The notes beneath the pieces were generated by a model. That model searched no databases and had not been told where the DNA came from. It saw nothing but the letters and a program-made list of their open reading frames with translations. A program made the translations under genes and the position numbers. A stretch of DNA of 64,000 bases from the NCBI GenBank assembly GCA_963814875.1, contig CAWFFJ010000015.1, forward strand, positions 310,001-374,000, in the 5' to 3' direction. Each line of letters begins with the position of its first letter. Positions within the stretch are counted from its first letter, which is position 1. Origin of the DNA: CAVSIS01 sp963814875 (GTDB lineage: Bacteria > Acidobacteriota > Thermoanaerobaculia > Thermoanaerobaculales > Sulfomarinibacteraceae). Below are positions 1 through 11,140 of the stretch, in pieces.

Positions 1-1329
1 TTCGGGCAGCTCCGCCGCGGCGACCGGGAGCGGTGTGGCACTGGTTTCGGCATGGCGAGCGAGGGTGTCCATCGTCGCCGCGCCGATGCCGCGCGCGGGC
101 ACGTTGACAACCCGCTGGAAGGCGATCACATCCTCGGGGCGCACCAGCAGGCGGAGGTAGGCGATGGCATCCTTGACCTCGGCGCGCTGCCAGAAGCGCA
201 GGCCCCCGATGACCCGGTAGGCCAGCCGGCGCCGGGTGAGCTCCTCCTCGAACGGGCGCGTCTGGGCGTTGGTCCGCATCAGAACGGCGATCTCCCCGAG
301 ACGGCGCTCGAGGACATGCTCCTCGATCCGCTCGGCGACCCAGCGGGCCTCGCTGCGCTCGTCCTCGGCGATGAACAGGCGCACGGGATCGCCGCCGGCG
401 CGAGTCGTGAACAGGTTCTTGCCCCGACGCAGCACGTTGCGGGCGATGAGCGCGCCGGCGGTCGCGAGGATCGTCTCGGTCGAGCGGTAGTTCTGCTCCA
501 GGGCGACCACGCGCGCGCCGGGGAAGTGACGCTCGAACGAGAGGATGTTCTCCATCTCCGCGCCGCGCCAGCGGTAGATCGACTGGTCCTCGTCGCCGAC
601 CGCGGTGAGGTTTCGGTCGCCGTCGAGAGCGAGCGCGAGCAGGTCGAGCTGGAGCGGGTTGGTGTCCTGGAACTCGTCGACCAGAAGCCACCGCGCCCTT
701 CGGCGGACCTCGGCGCGAACGGCGGCATCCTCACGCAGGACCGCGAGCGCGAGGCTCAGCATGTCGTCGAAGTCGATCGCGCCCGCCTCGCGCTTGAGCT
801 CGCGGTAGCGCCGCCAGGCCTCGGCGGCGACGCGGTCGAGCGGCGCGACGGCGCCGTCGAGGGAGGACGGCCCGCGACCGGCATTGGCGGCCGCAGAGAT
901 GCGGGCGAGCACGGCGCGCGGGCTCGGGTCACGGCCGTCGTGGCCGAGGTCCTTCAGGATCCGGGTGATCAGCGCCCGCTGGTCGTCGCCGTCGAGGATC
1001 GAGAAGCGCGGCGGCAGGCCGGCGGGCTCGGGGTAGCGGCGCAGAAGGTTGAGCGCCCAACGATGGAAGGTCCCGACGAAGCCGACCGCGGGTCCGCCGG
1101 CCACAAGTGCGTCGACCCGCTCGCGCATCTCGCGCGCTGCCTTGTTGGTGAAGGTGACCGCGGTGATCTCGCCGGGGCGGGCCATGCCGGCCTCGAGCAG
1201 GTAGGCGATCCGATAGGTCAGCACCCGGGTCTTGCCCGAACCGGCGCCGGACAGGACCAGCAGCGGGCCGCTGCCGTGGGTGACGGCCTCCCGCTGTGGC
1301 GGGTTGAGGGCGTCCAGCAGCGCGCTCAC
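1..1329 (-). CDS. uvrD: UvrD/PcrA-type ATP-dependent DNA helicase, N-terminal 443 codons (runs off window)
   Basis: Superfamily 1A 3'-5' DNA helicase of nucleotide excision repair and replication restart. Seen: Q-motif Gln near residue 12, Walker A GAGSGKT at residues 28-34, TFTNKAA motif Ia, the DEFQDTN motif II near residue 220, GDEDQSIYRWRGA motif III and QNYRS motif IV. The C-terminal part, with motifs V-VI, lies beyond position 1. The GTG start overlaps the stop of the upstream ClC gene as GTGA, so the two are translationally coupled at the end of the minus-strand block. Family assignment is firm; UvrD versus PcrA cannot be decided from the N-terminus. Confidence 0.93.
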   Translation of the reverse strand, partial: MSALLDALNPPQREAVTHGSGPLLVLSGAGSGKTRVLTYRIAYLLEAGMARPGEITAVTFTNKAAREMRERVDALVAGGPAVGFVGTFHRWALNLLRRYPEPAGLPPRFSILDGDDQRALITRILKDLGHDGRDPSPRAVLARISAAANAGRGPSSLDGAVAPLDRVAAEAWRRYRELKREAGAIDFDDMLSLALAVLREDAAVRAEVRRRARWLLVDEFQDTNPLQLDLLALALDGDRNLTAVGDEDQSIYRWRGAEMENILSFERHFPGARVVALEQNYRSTETILATAGALIARNVLRRGKNLFTTRAGGDPVRLFIAEDERSEARWVAERIEEHVLERRLGEIAVLMRTNAQTRPFEEELTRRRLAYRVIGGLRFWQRAEVKDAIAYLRLLVRPEDVIAFQRVVNVPARGIGAATMDTLARHAETSATPLPVAAAELPE

Positions 1330-3118
1330 AGGCCCTCCATCTCCCACTCGGCGAGCGCCCGCTCGCGGGCGGCGAAGGCCTGGCGGCGGGTCAGCACGCC
1401 GACGAAGGCGGGATCGTCGCCATCGGCCACGACCGGAATCTCCTCGAGGTCGGAGCTGGCGAAGACATGCATCGCCTTGTCCAGCGTTTCGGACTCGTGC
1501 AGGGTCGGCACGTCGGGCGAGGTCGCATCCGCGGCGACCACCAGCTCCGCCAGCTCGGCGGCGTCGAGGTGGCCGCGCAGGTCGGCGAAGGTGAGGGCGC
1601 CGAGCAGACGCCGATCGGCATCGAGGACCGGGAAGACGAGCTGGTCAGAGGTGGCGATCACGCGCAGGATCTTACGGTAGGGCGTGCTCGCGGCCAGAGT
1701 GACCACGTCCCGGCGGATGATGTCGCCGACCGGTACCGCGGCCAGCAGACGGGTCTCCGGGAGCTCGCCCGCCGGACCGCCCATTTCCTCGAGCCGACTG
1801 TGGTACATGCCGCGCTTGAGCAGAATCCGCGCAACCGGCGTCGCCACGGCGCAGGCCGCCATGATCGGGAGGATGACCTGGTACGAGCCGGTGAGCTCGA
1901 ACAGCAGCAGGATGGCGGTGATCGGGCAGCGCACCGCGGCGGTCAGCATGGCGCCCATGCCGACCATGGCATAGGCCCCGGGTGAGAGACCGAGACTGGG
2001 GAAGATCGCATCGAGCCCCCGCCCGTACGCCCCTCCGAGCATGGCGCCCATGAACAGCAAGGGTGCGAAGTCACCGCCCCAGCCCCCGCTGCCGAGCGTC
2101 AGCGAGGTCGCGACCAGCTTGGCGAAGACCAGCGCGAGCAGGATCTGCGCACTGGTCGGCGCGGCCAGCGCCGATTGCACGTGCTCGTAGCCGTTGCCCA
2201 TCACCTGCGGCAGCACGAGGGCGATCACGCCGACGCCGAGCCCGCCCAGCGCCGGGCGCAGCAGGGCCGGGACCCGCGAGCGCGCGATCCGGCGCTGGAT
2301 TTCCTGCTCGACCCGCACGAACAGCGGCGCCACCAGGCCCGCTGCGAGACCGACGCCGGCATAGAGGCCGATCTCCCACCACGCCCCGAGGTGGTACGGC
2401 GGGACCTGGAAGTGGCTCAGGGCCGGATCCTCGAGGGCGCGGGCAACGGCGGTGCCGGCGACCGAGGCGAGCACGACCGGCGACAGGGTTGCGGCCGAGT
2501 AGTCCTCGAGCACCACCTCGAGGGCGAAGAAGACGCCGGCCAACGGCGCGTTGAAGGCTGCGGCGATGGCGGCAGAGGTTCCGCAGCCGATCAGGATCTG
2601 ACGCCGCCTGGAGTAGAGGCCGAGCTTGCGCCCGACCCAGCCGCCGAGGATGCCGCCCATTGCCACCACCGGCGCCTCGCGGCCGGCCGAACCGCCGAAA
2701 CCGATGATCAGCGCCGAGGCGATGAAGGTGATCGGCACGATGCGCAGCGGCAGCGAGCCGGGACTGGTGCGGGCGTCGAGCATCACGCCCGGTACGCCGA
2801 GGCGGTGCGGGACGTGGAAGACCTTGAGCGTCAGCACCGCCATGATCAGTGCGCCGATCGCCGGGAACAGGGTGAGGTAGAGCTCCGGGTGGCCGAAGGG
2901 AGAGCCGAGCGTCGAAGCGATCCACGGGACCACCGTCCCGCGGTCGAGGGTGTCGATCCGATGGATCGCCCACCAGAACACCACCGAGAGCAGGCCGGAG
3001 AGCGAGCCGACCAGGGTCGCGAGCACCAGCACGCCCGCCCCGCCCGGCTCGAGGGTGCGTTCGAGCCACCGCGCGAGCCGCTCGCGGCCCCGGGCGATCC
3101 GTTCGGGCAGCAGGTCCA

Positions 3119-3119
<1 letters not shown>
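1326..3119 (-). CDS. ClC-family chloride channel/antiporter with C-terminal CBS pair
   Basis: Membrane protein of 597 aa. The N-terminal ~430 residues are ClC transmembrane helices: a GSAGREAP segment (the GREGP motif with the gating Glu kept), NAPLAG...FALEVVLE, and GWGGDFAP (the GxFxP filter motif). The last ~140 residues form two CBS domains, usually nucleotide-sensing regulators of gating. The retained glutamates fit a chloride/proton exchanger better than a plain channel; this is inference. The ATG overlaps the glmS stop as TGATG; a GTG one codon earlier is also possible. It sits in a tight glmS-clc-uvrD run, so probably shares the glmS transcript. Confidence 0.9.
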
Positions 3120-4945
<1,826 letters not shown>

Positions 4946-5023
4946 CTCGTCACGCCTCCGCCTGCGGACCCCGTGCCCCGCAGGGCCGCCAAGTATACCC
5001 GCGCCGTCGGCCTCCGCCGGGGA

Positions 5024-7036
5024 TCAGCGACCGAGCACAGCGAGCGCCGCCTTGACCACGTGGTCCGCGGTCAGGCCGAGCCGCTCGGCGACCTCACGGC
5101 CCGGCGCTGAGGCGCCGAAGCGGTCGATCCCGACCGTCGCCCCGCGGTCGCCAACCCACTCCCGCCAACCGAGGGTGGTGCCGGCCTCGACCGAGACCCG
5201 CGGCACTCCGGGCGGCAGGACACGCTCGCGCCATTCCCTCCCGGCGCCCTCGAACAGCTCCCAGGAGGGCATCGAGACGACCCGCGCTGCGACCCCGCGC
5301 TCGGCGAGTTGGCGGGCCGCCTCGGCAGCGAGCGCGACCTCGGAGCCGGTCCCGATCACCACCACCTGAGGGCTGCCTCCGGCGGCCTCCTCGAGAACAT
5401 AGGCGCCGCGGGCGACCCCCTCGGCGGCGGCAGCTGCCGTCGCCGCCATGCACGGCAGCCCTTGGCGGCTCAAGATGAGGGCGACCGGGCCGTGATCGTG
5501 CTCCAACGTGACCCGCCACGCGGCGATCGTCTCGTTGCGGTCGGCCGGACGGAGCACGGTCAGGTTGGGGATCGCGCGCAGGGCCAGGAGGTGCTCGATC
5601 GGCTGGTGGGTCGGCCCGTCCTCGCCAACCCAGATCGAGTCGTGGGTGAAAACGTAGATGACCGGCAGCTCCATCAGGGCGGCGAGCCGGATCGAGGGTC
5701 GCATGTAGTCGGAGAACACCAGGAAGGTCGAGCCGAACGGGCGCAGGCCGCCATGCAGGGCGAGCCCGTTGAGCATCGCCGCCATGGCGTGCTCGCGGAT
5801 GCCGAAGTGCATCACCCGTCCGCCGTGGTCGCCGCGAGCGACGGCGCGGGAGTCGGGCAGGGTGGTCTTGCACGAGGGCGCGAGGTCGGCGGAGCCGCCG
5901 ATCAGCTCCGGAAGGACGCCCCCGAGGGCCTTGAGCACCTCACCCGAGGCGTTGCGGGTGGCGACCGACGAGCCGTCGCCGCGGGGCGCGGGGAGGTGCC
6001 CGGTCCAGCCCTCGGGCAGGCGGCGCTCGAGCCGGCGCCGCCACTCGGCGGCAAGCTCGGGGTGGGCCGCGCTCCATGCAGCGAGCGTGCGCCGCCACGC
6101 CGCGGCGGCCTCGGCCCCGCGGGCGACCGCCTCGCGGCCGCGCGCGGCCGCCGCCGCAGGGACCAGGAACTGGGCGTCCTCGGGCCAACCGTAGGCACGC
6201 TTGGCGCCTCGGATCTCGTCCGCTCCGAGCGGGCTGCCGTGGGCGCTGGCGGTGTCCTGCTTGGTCGGCGCGCCCCATGCGATGTGGCTGCGCACCGCGA
6301 TCAGCGACGGCCGCGCGGTCTCGGCCCGCGCCGCGTCGAGCGCATCGGCGATCGCGGCGAGGTCGTTGGCGTCGTCCACCCGCCGGGTGTGCCAGCCGTA
6401 GGCCCTGAAGCGCGCTTCAACATCCTCGCTGAAGGCGAGGGAGGTCTCACCCTCGATGGTGATCCGGTTGTCGTCCCAGATCCAGGTCAGCTTGCTAAGC
6501 CCGAGGTGGCCCGCGAGCGACGCCGCCTCCGAGCTCAGGCCCTCCATGAGGTCGCCGTCGGAGACAATGACCCAGGTGTGGTGGTCGACGACCGTGCCCT
6601 CGGGCCGGTTGAACTCGGCCGCCAGGTGGCTCTCGGCGAGGGCCATGCCGACCGAGGTCGCACAGCCTTGTCCGAGCGGTCCGGTGGTCACCTCGACGCC
6701 GGGCAACAACCCATGCTCGGGGTGTCCGGCGGTGCGCGAGCCCCACTGCCGGAAGTGCTTGAGCTCGTCGAGCCCGAGCTCGTAGCCGGTCAGGTGGAAG
6801 ATCCCATAGAGCAGCATCGAGGCGTGCCCGCAGGACAGCACGAAACGGTCGCGGTCGGGCCAGTCGGGCTCGCCCGGGCTGTGCTTGAGTGTCCGGGTGA
6901 ACAGCACCCAGGCAACCGGCGCGAGCGCCATCGGCGTGCCCGGATGGCCGGACTGTGCGGCCTCTACCGCGTCCATCGCCAGCGTCCTGAGGGTGGTGAC
7001 GGCGAGCTCATCGGTGGAGTCGAAAGTGTGGCTCAC
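5024..7036 (-). CDS. tkt: Transketolase
   Basis: Thiamine-diphosphate enzyme of the pentose phosphate pathway, 670 aa, normal length. Seen: SGHPGTPM with the TPP-contacting His near residue 31, GPLGQG, the GDG...N TPP/Mg site (SDGDLMEG, then DDNRITIEG), the pyrimidine-domain GIREHAM, and a C-terminal transketolase domain. The frame stays open upstream into a heptamer repeat, but the GTG at 7036 is chosen because GGAGG lies 5 nt before it and the protein then starts at the family's usual position. The upstream extension encodes only repeat-derived residues. Confidence 0.96.
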   Translation of the reverse strand: MSHTFDSTDELAVTTLRTLAMDAVEAAQSGHPGTPMALAPVAWVLFTRTLKHSPGEPDWPDRDRFVLSCGHASMLLYGIFHLTGYELGLDELKHFRQWGSRTAGHPEHGLLPGVEVTTGPLGQGCATSVGMALAESHLAAEFNRPEGTVVDHHTWVIVSDGDLMEGLSSEAASLAGHLGLSKLTWIWDDNRITIEGETSLAFSEDVEARFRAYGWHTRRVDDANDLAAIADALDAARAETARPSLIAVRSHIAWGAPTKQDTASAHGSPLGADEIRGAKRAYGWPEDAQFLVPAAAAARGREAVARGAEAAAAWRRTLAAWSAAHPELAAEWRRRLERRLPEGWTGHLPAPRGDGSSVATRNASGEVLKALGGVLPELIGGSADLAPSCKTTLPDSRAVARGDHGGRVMHFGIREHAMAAMLNGLALHGGLRPFGSTFLVFSDYMRPSIRLAALMELPVIYVFTHDSIWVGEDGPTHQPIEHLLALRAIPNLTVLRPADRNETIAAWRVTLEHDHGPVALILSRQGLPCMAATAAAAAEGVARGAYVLEEAAGGSPQVVVIGTGSEVALAAEAARQLAERGVAARVVSMPSWELFEGAGREWRERVLPPGVPRVSVEAGTTLGWREWVGDRGATVGIDRFGASAPGREVAERLGLTADHVVKAALAVLGR

Positions 7037-7089
7037 GGGAACCTCCGGAGGTGGGTCTCGCGGGTGCGGCGCCAGCCTACCATCACTCG

Positions 7090-7160
7090 GAGTGAGGAAT
7101 GAGGAATGAGGAATGAGGAATGAGGAGTGAGGAGTGAGGCGTGAGGAGTGAGGCGTGAGG
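7090..7160 (+). repeat. Heptamer tandem repeat (GAGGAAT / GAGGAGT type)
   Basis: About ten imperfect 7-bp units (GAGGAAT drifting to GAGGAGT and GAGGCGT) fill most of the gap between the glmU stop and tkt. Related GTGAGGAA-type units recur next to the hairpin repeats at 15744-15780 and 18251-18287. A simple-sequence repeat of this kind is prone to length change. It lies directly downstream of a glmU that is shorter than usual. Confidence 0.85.
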
Positions 7161-7161
7161 T

Positions 7162-8121
7162 TCAGCCGGTGCGGTGCGTGAGCGGCGGGATCTCGCCGCC
7201 GGTTGGGACCTCGGCCCCGTCGAGCACGGCGTGGGCGCCGATCCTCGCCCCGGCGCCGACCCGCGTTCCGCCGCGCAGCACCACGCCGGGCTCGAGCACT
7301 GCATCCGGCGCGACCGCGCAGCCCGGCTCGACCCACGTCGTGGTCGGGTCGAGGACGGTCACGCCGCTCGCCATGAGCCCGTCGAGCACCCGGCGGTTGA
7401 GGATCCGCGCCACGGTGGCCAGATCCTCTCGGGTGTTGATCCCGAGCATCTCCTCGGGATCGTCGAGCCGGACGCCGGCCACGGTCAGACCGGCGCCGCG
7501 CAGCGCAGCGACCACGTCTGTCAGGTAGTACTCGGCCTGGTCGTTGTCCGGGCGCAGGCGGGCCAGTGCGTCCTCGAGCGGGCCGCGGCGAAAGGCGTAG
7601 ACCCCCGCGTTGACTTCGCTCACGGCGAGGATCGCAGCATCGGCGTCGCGCGCTTCGACGATCGCGGTGACCGCGCCGTCGATGTCGCGCAGCACCCGCC
7701 CGTAGCTCCCGGGGGGGTCGAGGATCGCGGTCAGCAGCGCGGCGGCAGCACCGCCGTCGACCTTGAGCCGCAGACCCTCGACGGTGGCCGTGACGAGCAG
7801 CGGAACGTCGCCCGAGAGAACCAGCAGGCCGCTGGCGGACTCGCCGTGCAGTGCACCAACGGCCGTGCGGACGGCATCGCCGGTGCCGAGCTGCGGCTCC
7901 TGGATGGCGGTCCGGACGCCCCGCCCGGACACATACCCGGCGACCTCCGCCGCTCCGTGACCGACCACCACCACGGTCCGTTCGGCCGGCGCCACCGCCA
8001 GGGCGAGGTCGAGCACGTGGTCGATGAGCGGGCGGCCGGCGAGCTCATGGAGGACCTTGGGCCGCCGGGATCGCATCCGTGTGCCCTTGCCCGCAGCGAG
8101 CACGGCGACCGACCAGCTCAC
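7162..8121 (-). CDS. glmU: GlmU-like UDP-GlcNAc pyrophosphorylase with a very short left-handed-helix tail
   Basis: Nucleotidyltransferase forming UDP-GlcNAc. Seen: LAAGKGTRMRS signature and KVLHELAGRP at the N-terminus, a GTGDAV uridine-binding segment, EVNAGVYAF, and YYLTDVV. At 319 aa it is ~130 residues shorter than bifunctional GlmU. Only two to three hexapeptide turns follow the catalytic domain, so the acetyltransferase active site is absent. GlcN-1-P acetylation must be done by another protein or this enzyme has a different sugar substrate. Start GTG overlaps the yvcK stop (GTGA). The stop is immediately before a heptamer repeat, which could mark loss of the 3' end. Confidence 0.85.
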   Translation of the reverse strand: MSWSVAVLAAGKGTRMRSRRPKVLHELAGRPLIDHVLDLALAVAPAERTVVVVGHGAAEVAGYVSGRGVRTAIQEPQLGTGDAVRTAVGALHGESASGLLVLSGDVPLLVTATVEGLRLKVDGGAAAALLTAILDPPGSYGRVLRDIDGAVTAIVEARDADAAILAVSEVNAGVYAFRRGPLEDALARLRPDNDQAEYYLTDVVAALRGAGLTVAGVRLDDPEEMLGINTREDLATVARILNRRVLDGLMASGVTVLDPTTTWVEPGCAVAPDAVLEPGVVLRGGTRVGAGARIGAHAVLDGAEVPTGGEIPPLTHRTG

Positions 8122-9080
8122 GGTGTCGCCTCTGCAATGTGAGCCACGGCGTTGGCGAGCGAGCCGCGGTCGTGGCGCACCAGGCCGTCCTCGGTCTCGA
8201 CCAGCAACGGCCACGGCAGCAGCCGGCCCGGTCCGGTCCAGGACGCGTCCTTCGCGACCACGAGCGGCTCCTGAGATTCGGCGGCGTAGCGCCGTCGAGC
8301 GGCCTCGGAGGGGGGTACGGCGTTGGCGAGCACCAGGTCGGGCGCAACTCCGGGGGCGTGCCGGACGAGGGCATCGACGTGGTCCTCAAGCGACAGCCCG
8401 ACCGTCTCGCGTGCCTGGGTCATGAGGTTCGCGATGTAGACCAGCGGACCGCGCCGCTGCCGGAGCGCCTCGACAACCCCTGGTACGAGCAGGTTCGGCA
8501 CCAGCGAGGTGAAGAGCGAGCCCGGGCCGAGCAGCACGAGGTCGGCGCTGCGGACGGCGGTCACAGCCTCGGCGACGGCGGGCGGGTCGGCGGGCTCGAG
8601 CCAGACCTCAACCGGTGGACCCAGCGCGGTGATCTCGCGCTCGCCCTCGAGCCGGCGCCCGGAGGCGTCCCGCCCAACCAGGTGGACGTTGGCCGAGGTC
8701 GCCGGGAGGATGGTGCCCCGGACCTTGAGCACCTCTGCCGAGAGCCGGGCGGCGAGCGCGAAGTCGCCGGTGATCTCCATCAGGGCGGCGAGCAGCAGGT
8801 TGCCGAGGCAGTGGCCGCCGAGAGCGCCATCGCCGGGGAATCGGAACGCGAACAACCGGGACAGCAGCTCGTCGTCCTCGGCCAGTGCGACCAGGCAGTG
8901 GCGCAGGTCGCCGACCGCCGGGATGTCGAACTCCTCGCGCAACCGGCCGGTGGAACCGCCGTCATCGGACACCGTCACCACAGCGGCGAGATGCTCGATC
9001 GGCAGGTGCTTGATCCCGAGCAGCAGGGAGGCGAGGCCGGTACCCCCGCCGAGGGCGACGATGCGGTACCCTGCGCGCAT
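8118..9080 (-). CDS. yvcK: YvcK/CofD-like gluconeogenesis factor
   Basis: 320-aa CofD-fold protein. Family members bind UDP-sugars and affect cell-wall precursor flow and morphology on gluconeogenic carbon. Seen: ALGGGTGLA at residues 9-17, VSDDGGSTGRLR near residue 40, VGDLRHC, GGHCLGNL, and a conserved ILPAT/NVHL stretch. It is translationally coupled to glmU downstream, which fits a role in UDP-GlcNAc metabolism (inference). Starts with ATG after a ~260-bp gap that holds the mglA terminator-like hairpin. Confidence 0.92.
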   Translation of the reverse strand: MRAGYRIVALGGGTGLASLLLGIKHLPIEHLAAVVTVSDDGGSTGRLREEFDIPAVGDLRHCLVALAEDDELLSRLFAFRFPGDGALGGHCLGNLLLAALMEITGDFALAARLSAEVLKVRGTILPATSANVHLVGRDASGRRLEGEREITALGPPVEVWLEPADPPAVAEAVTAVRSADLVLLGPGSLFTSLVPNLLVPGVVEALRQRRGPLVYIANLMTQARETVGLSLEDHVDALVRHAPGVAPDLVLANAVPPSEAARRRYAAESQEPLVVAKDASWTGPGRLLPWPLLVETEDGLVRHDRGSLANAVAHIAEATP

Positions 9081-9265
9081 CAGGCATCCTCGCAGCGAGT
9101 CGCGCCTGCCGCAGTCGCCCCAGCGGTCGAGTGTTGACCGGAGCCCACCTCGGAGTCCGGAGAGTCGCTGGCGTGCGAGCGCGGGATGCCGTCACAGGTC
9201 ATGCGGCACGTGGTTCCTTCCGTCGGTCATCGATCAGCCCGATCACGATGCACGCGGCGCATCAG

Positions 9266-9343
9266 AGGAGGCCGGGGGGCACAGGTCCGCGGCATCGCAT
9301 CGAGCATCGTCCGCCTCGAAGGACCCGTGCCCCCCAGCCTCCT
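9266..9343 (-). terminator. Long hairpin immediately after mglA (23-bp arms)
   Basis: Arms 9266-9288 and 9321-9343 are inverted repeats that differ at two positions. On the minus-strand transcript both become G-U wobble pairs, whereas on the plus strand they would be C/A and A/C mismatches. That makes the minus strand the functional one. The hairpin begins on the mglA stop codon. The loop is 32 nt. There is no T-tract, so it may end transcription weakly or protect the mRNA 3' end. Confidence 0.6.
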
Positions 9344-9926
9344 AGCGTCGGCGCAGGTCGTACAGGACCTGCTTGGCCACGGCCTTCAGGGTCTCGAACA
9401 CCCCGATGCCCGTCGTCGCCACCGCTTCGAAGGTCGGCTCGCCCTTGAAGTTGAGCAGACGGTACAGGGTCTCGACTGCCACCGCGGTGGGCAGATCACG
9501 CTTGTTGAGCTGCAGCACGTACGGGATGGTCTTGACGTCAAACCCGTTGTCGCGCAGGTTCTCGCCGAGGTTGCGCAGCGACTCGATGTTGGCGTCGGTG
9601 CGAGCCTCCTGGGAGTCGGCGACGAACACCACTCCGTCGACCCCCTTGAGGATCAGCTTGCGGCTGGCGTCGTAGAAAACCTGTCCGGGGACGGTGTAGA
9701 GGTGGAAGCGGGTCTTGAAGCCCCGCACCGAGCCGAGATCCAAAGGCAGGAAGTCGAAGAACAGCGTCCGGTCGGTCTCGGTTGCGAGCGAGATCAGCTT
9801 GCCCTTCTGCTGCGGGTTCGACTTCTCGTAGATGTACTGCAGGTTGGTTGTCTTGCCGCACAACCCAGGACCGTAGAACACGATCTTGACGTTGATCTCG
9901 CGGGCGGCGTAGTTGATGAAGCTCAT
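9342..9926 (-). CDS. mglA: MglA-type small Ras-like GTPase
   Basis: 194 aa, family length. MglA switches between GTP and GDP forms to set front-rear polarity and, in gliding bacteria, motility. Seen: P-loop GPGLCGKT at residues 19-26, the MglA-specific TVPGQ in place of the Ras DxxG, and the base-specificity motif NKRD near residue 142. The ATG overlaps the stop of the upstream roadblock gene (ATGA), the usual arrangement for the GTPase and its activator. Confidence 0.95.
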   Translation of the reverse strand: MSFINYAAREINVKIVFYGPGLCGKTTNLQYIYEKSNPQQKGKLISLATETDRTLFFDFLPLDLGSVRGFKTRFHLYTVPGQVFYDASRKLILKGVDGVVFVADSQEARTDANIESLRNLGENLRDNGFDVKTIPYVLQLNKRDLPTAVAVETLYRLLNFKGEPTFEAVATTGIGVFETLKAVAKQVLYDLRRR

Positions 9927-10411
9927 TCTGAGAACAGTGCGTCGATGTCCTCGTCGGTGATCTCGGCGAACGGCGAGGCGATGTCCGCCGCACCGGCCTC
10001 GAGCGCCTTGCGCTCCATGTCGACGAGCACCCGCTCGAGGTCCCCTGACGCCTTGCGGACCCGCAGGCGGACCAGGCCGAGCGACGAGCGTTCGTCGAAG
10101 ATCACCACCAGGATCAGGCGCTGACCGACGATGGAGATGTGGATGTTGTCCTTGCGGCCCTCGTGGAAGAGGATCGAGAACTCTTTCTCCCCGATCAGCT
10201 TGGCCAGGCCGTCGGTGGCCGCGACGTTGCCCGCTGTGAGCGAGGCGAGGGATGTCGTGTCGACCTGATCGATCTCTCCGGCGCCCGCGATCTGCTGACC
10301 ATTCTTGTCGACCAGGAACACGATCTTGGCGCTGGCGTCGATTCGGAGACGATTGAGGAGCAGCGTGATGCGATCAAACTCCTCCTCGTACATCACCAGG
10401 CTGCCGTTCAC
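9923..10411 (-). CDS. Roadblock/LC7-domain protein (MglB-like GAP of MglA)
   Basis: ~162 aa with one roadblock/LC7 domain over the first ~125 residues (FLVDKNGQQIA, DTTSLASLTAGN, EKDN-like RKDNIHIS, ILVVIFDERSSLG) and a charged C-terminal tail ending DEDIDALFSE. Known members of this fold act as GTPase-activating partners of MglA. GTG at 10411 is chosen because AGGGGGG precedes it and LVMYEEEF is usually internal by a few residues in homologs; ATG at 10393 is the alternative. It is co-transcribed with mglA. Confidence 0.85.
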   Translation of the reverse strand: MNGSLVMYEEEFDRITLLLNRLRIDASAKIVFLVDKNGQQIAGAGEIDQVDTTSLASLTAGNVAATDGLAKLIGEKEFSILFHEGRKDNIHISIVGQRLILVVIFDERSSLGLVRLRVRKASGDLERVLVDMERKALEAGAADIASPFAEITDEDIDALFSE

Positions 10412-10515
10412 GGTCCCTAACCCCCCTCGTGATCTCATGTTCTAGCACACTCATGAGGTGGAGGCAAGATAAACGGGAGCAAGGGGTAGGGGTCGAAGTC
10501 CGGGCCGAGAAGCGG

Positions 10516-11118
10516 TCACACGCGCCGGCGCAGCTCGAGCGCCTGGGCAAGGGTGGCCTGGTCGACCGACGCGAGCTCTCCCCCGACCGGGATCCCGGAC
10601 GCGGGCCGACTGACCTCGACGCCGGTGCCGGCGAGCCGGCGTGCGATGTACAGCGCCGTGGTCTCTCCCTCCACCGTCGGGTTGGTCGCCAGGATGACCT
10701 CGGCGATCCCGCCGGCCTCCACCCGGGCGACCAGCCGCTCGATGGTCAGGTCCTCGGGTCCGATGCCGTGCAGCGGCGAGAGATGACCGAGCAGGGCGTG
10801 GTAGAGCCCATGGAAGGCTCGGCTCGCCTCCACCGCCCACGCCGCGGTGGGCTCCTCGATGACCAGGATCACGGCGCGGTCGCGGCCGGGGTCGGAGCAC
10901 ACCGGGCACGGGTCGTCCTCGGTCAGCAGGGAGCAGGTCGAGCACAGGCGGACGGCGGCGCGCAGGCCGGCCAGCGCCTCAGCGAGCCCGACGACCTCGT
11001 CCGGCGGCACCGTCAGCAGATGCTCGACGAGGCCACGCGCCGAGCGCGGCCCGATCCCCGGCAGTCGCTGGAGCCTCTCGAGCAGGCGCCTGACCGCCCC
11101 CGGCCGCAGATCGCTCAT
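10516..11118 (-). CDS. recR: Recombination mediator RecR
   Basis: 200 aa. RecR, with RecFO, helps load RecA on gapped DNA. Seen: N-terminal helix-hairpin-helix (LQRLPGIGPRSA), a four-cysteine zinc finger CSTC...CPVC at about residues 57-72, a Toprim domain (VIEEPTAAWAVE...), and the C-terminal Walker-B-like segment SRPASGIPVGGELA. It lies 22 bp after dnaX. The ybaB gene that often separates dnaX and recR is missing here. Confidence 0.96.
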   Translation of the reverse strand: MSDLRPGAVRRLLERLQRLPGIGPRSARGLVEHLLTVPPDEVVGLAEALAGLRAAVRLCSTCSLLTEDDPCPVCSDPGRDRAVILVIEEPTAAWAVEASRAFHGLYHALLGHLSPLHGIGPEDLTIERLVARVEAGGIAEVILATNPTVEGETTALYIARRLAGTGVEVSRPASGIPVGGELASVDQATLAQALELRRRV

Positions 11119-11140
11119 CGCCCCCCCGGTCGGCGACGGG

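Noticed and set aside
52..1680. 542-aa open frame on the plus strand over uvrD and the ClC gene
   Set aside because: Arg/Glu/Gly-rich shadow in high-G+C DNA; the minus strand shows clear helicase and transporter motifs.
4946..5023. glmS ribozyme or riboswitch upstream of glmS
   Set aside because: Only 78 bp between genes and no resemblance to the ribozyme core.
7090..7160. CRISPR-like array
   Set aside because: 7-bp units with no spacers; a simple tandem repeat. No other array-like pattern was found in the window.
5024..7336. Transketolase with a 100-residue N-terminal extension
   Set aside because: The extension is translated from heptamer repeat and the glmU region; the GTG at 7036 has a proper ribosome site.
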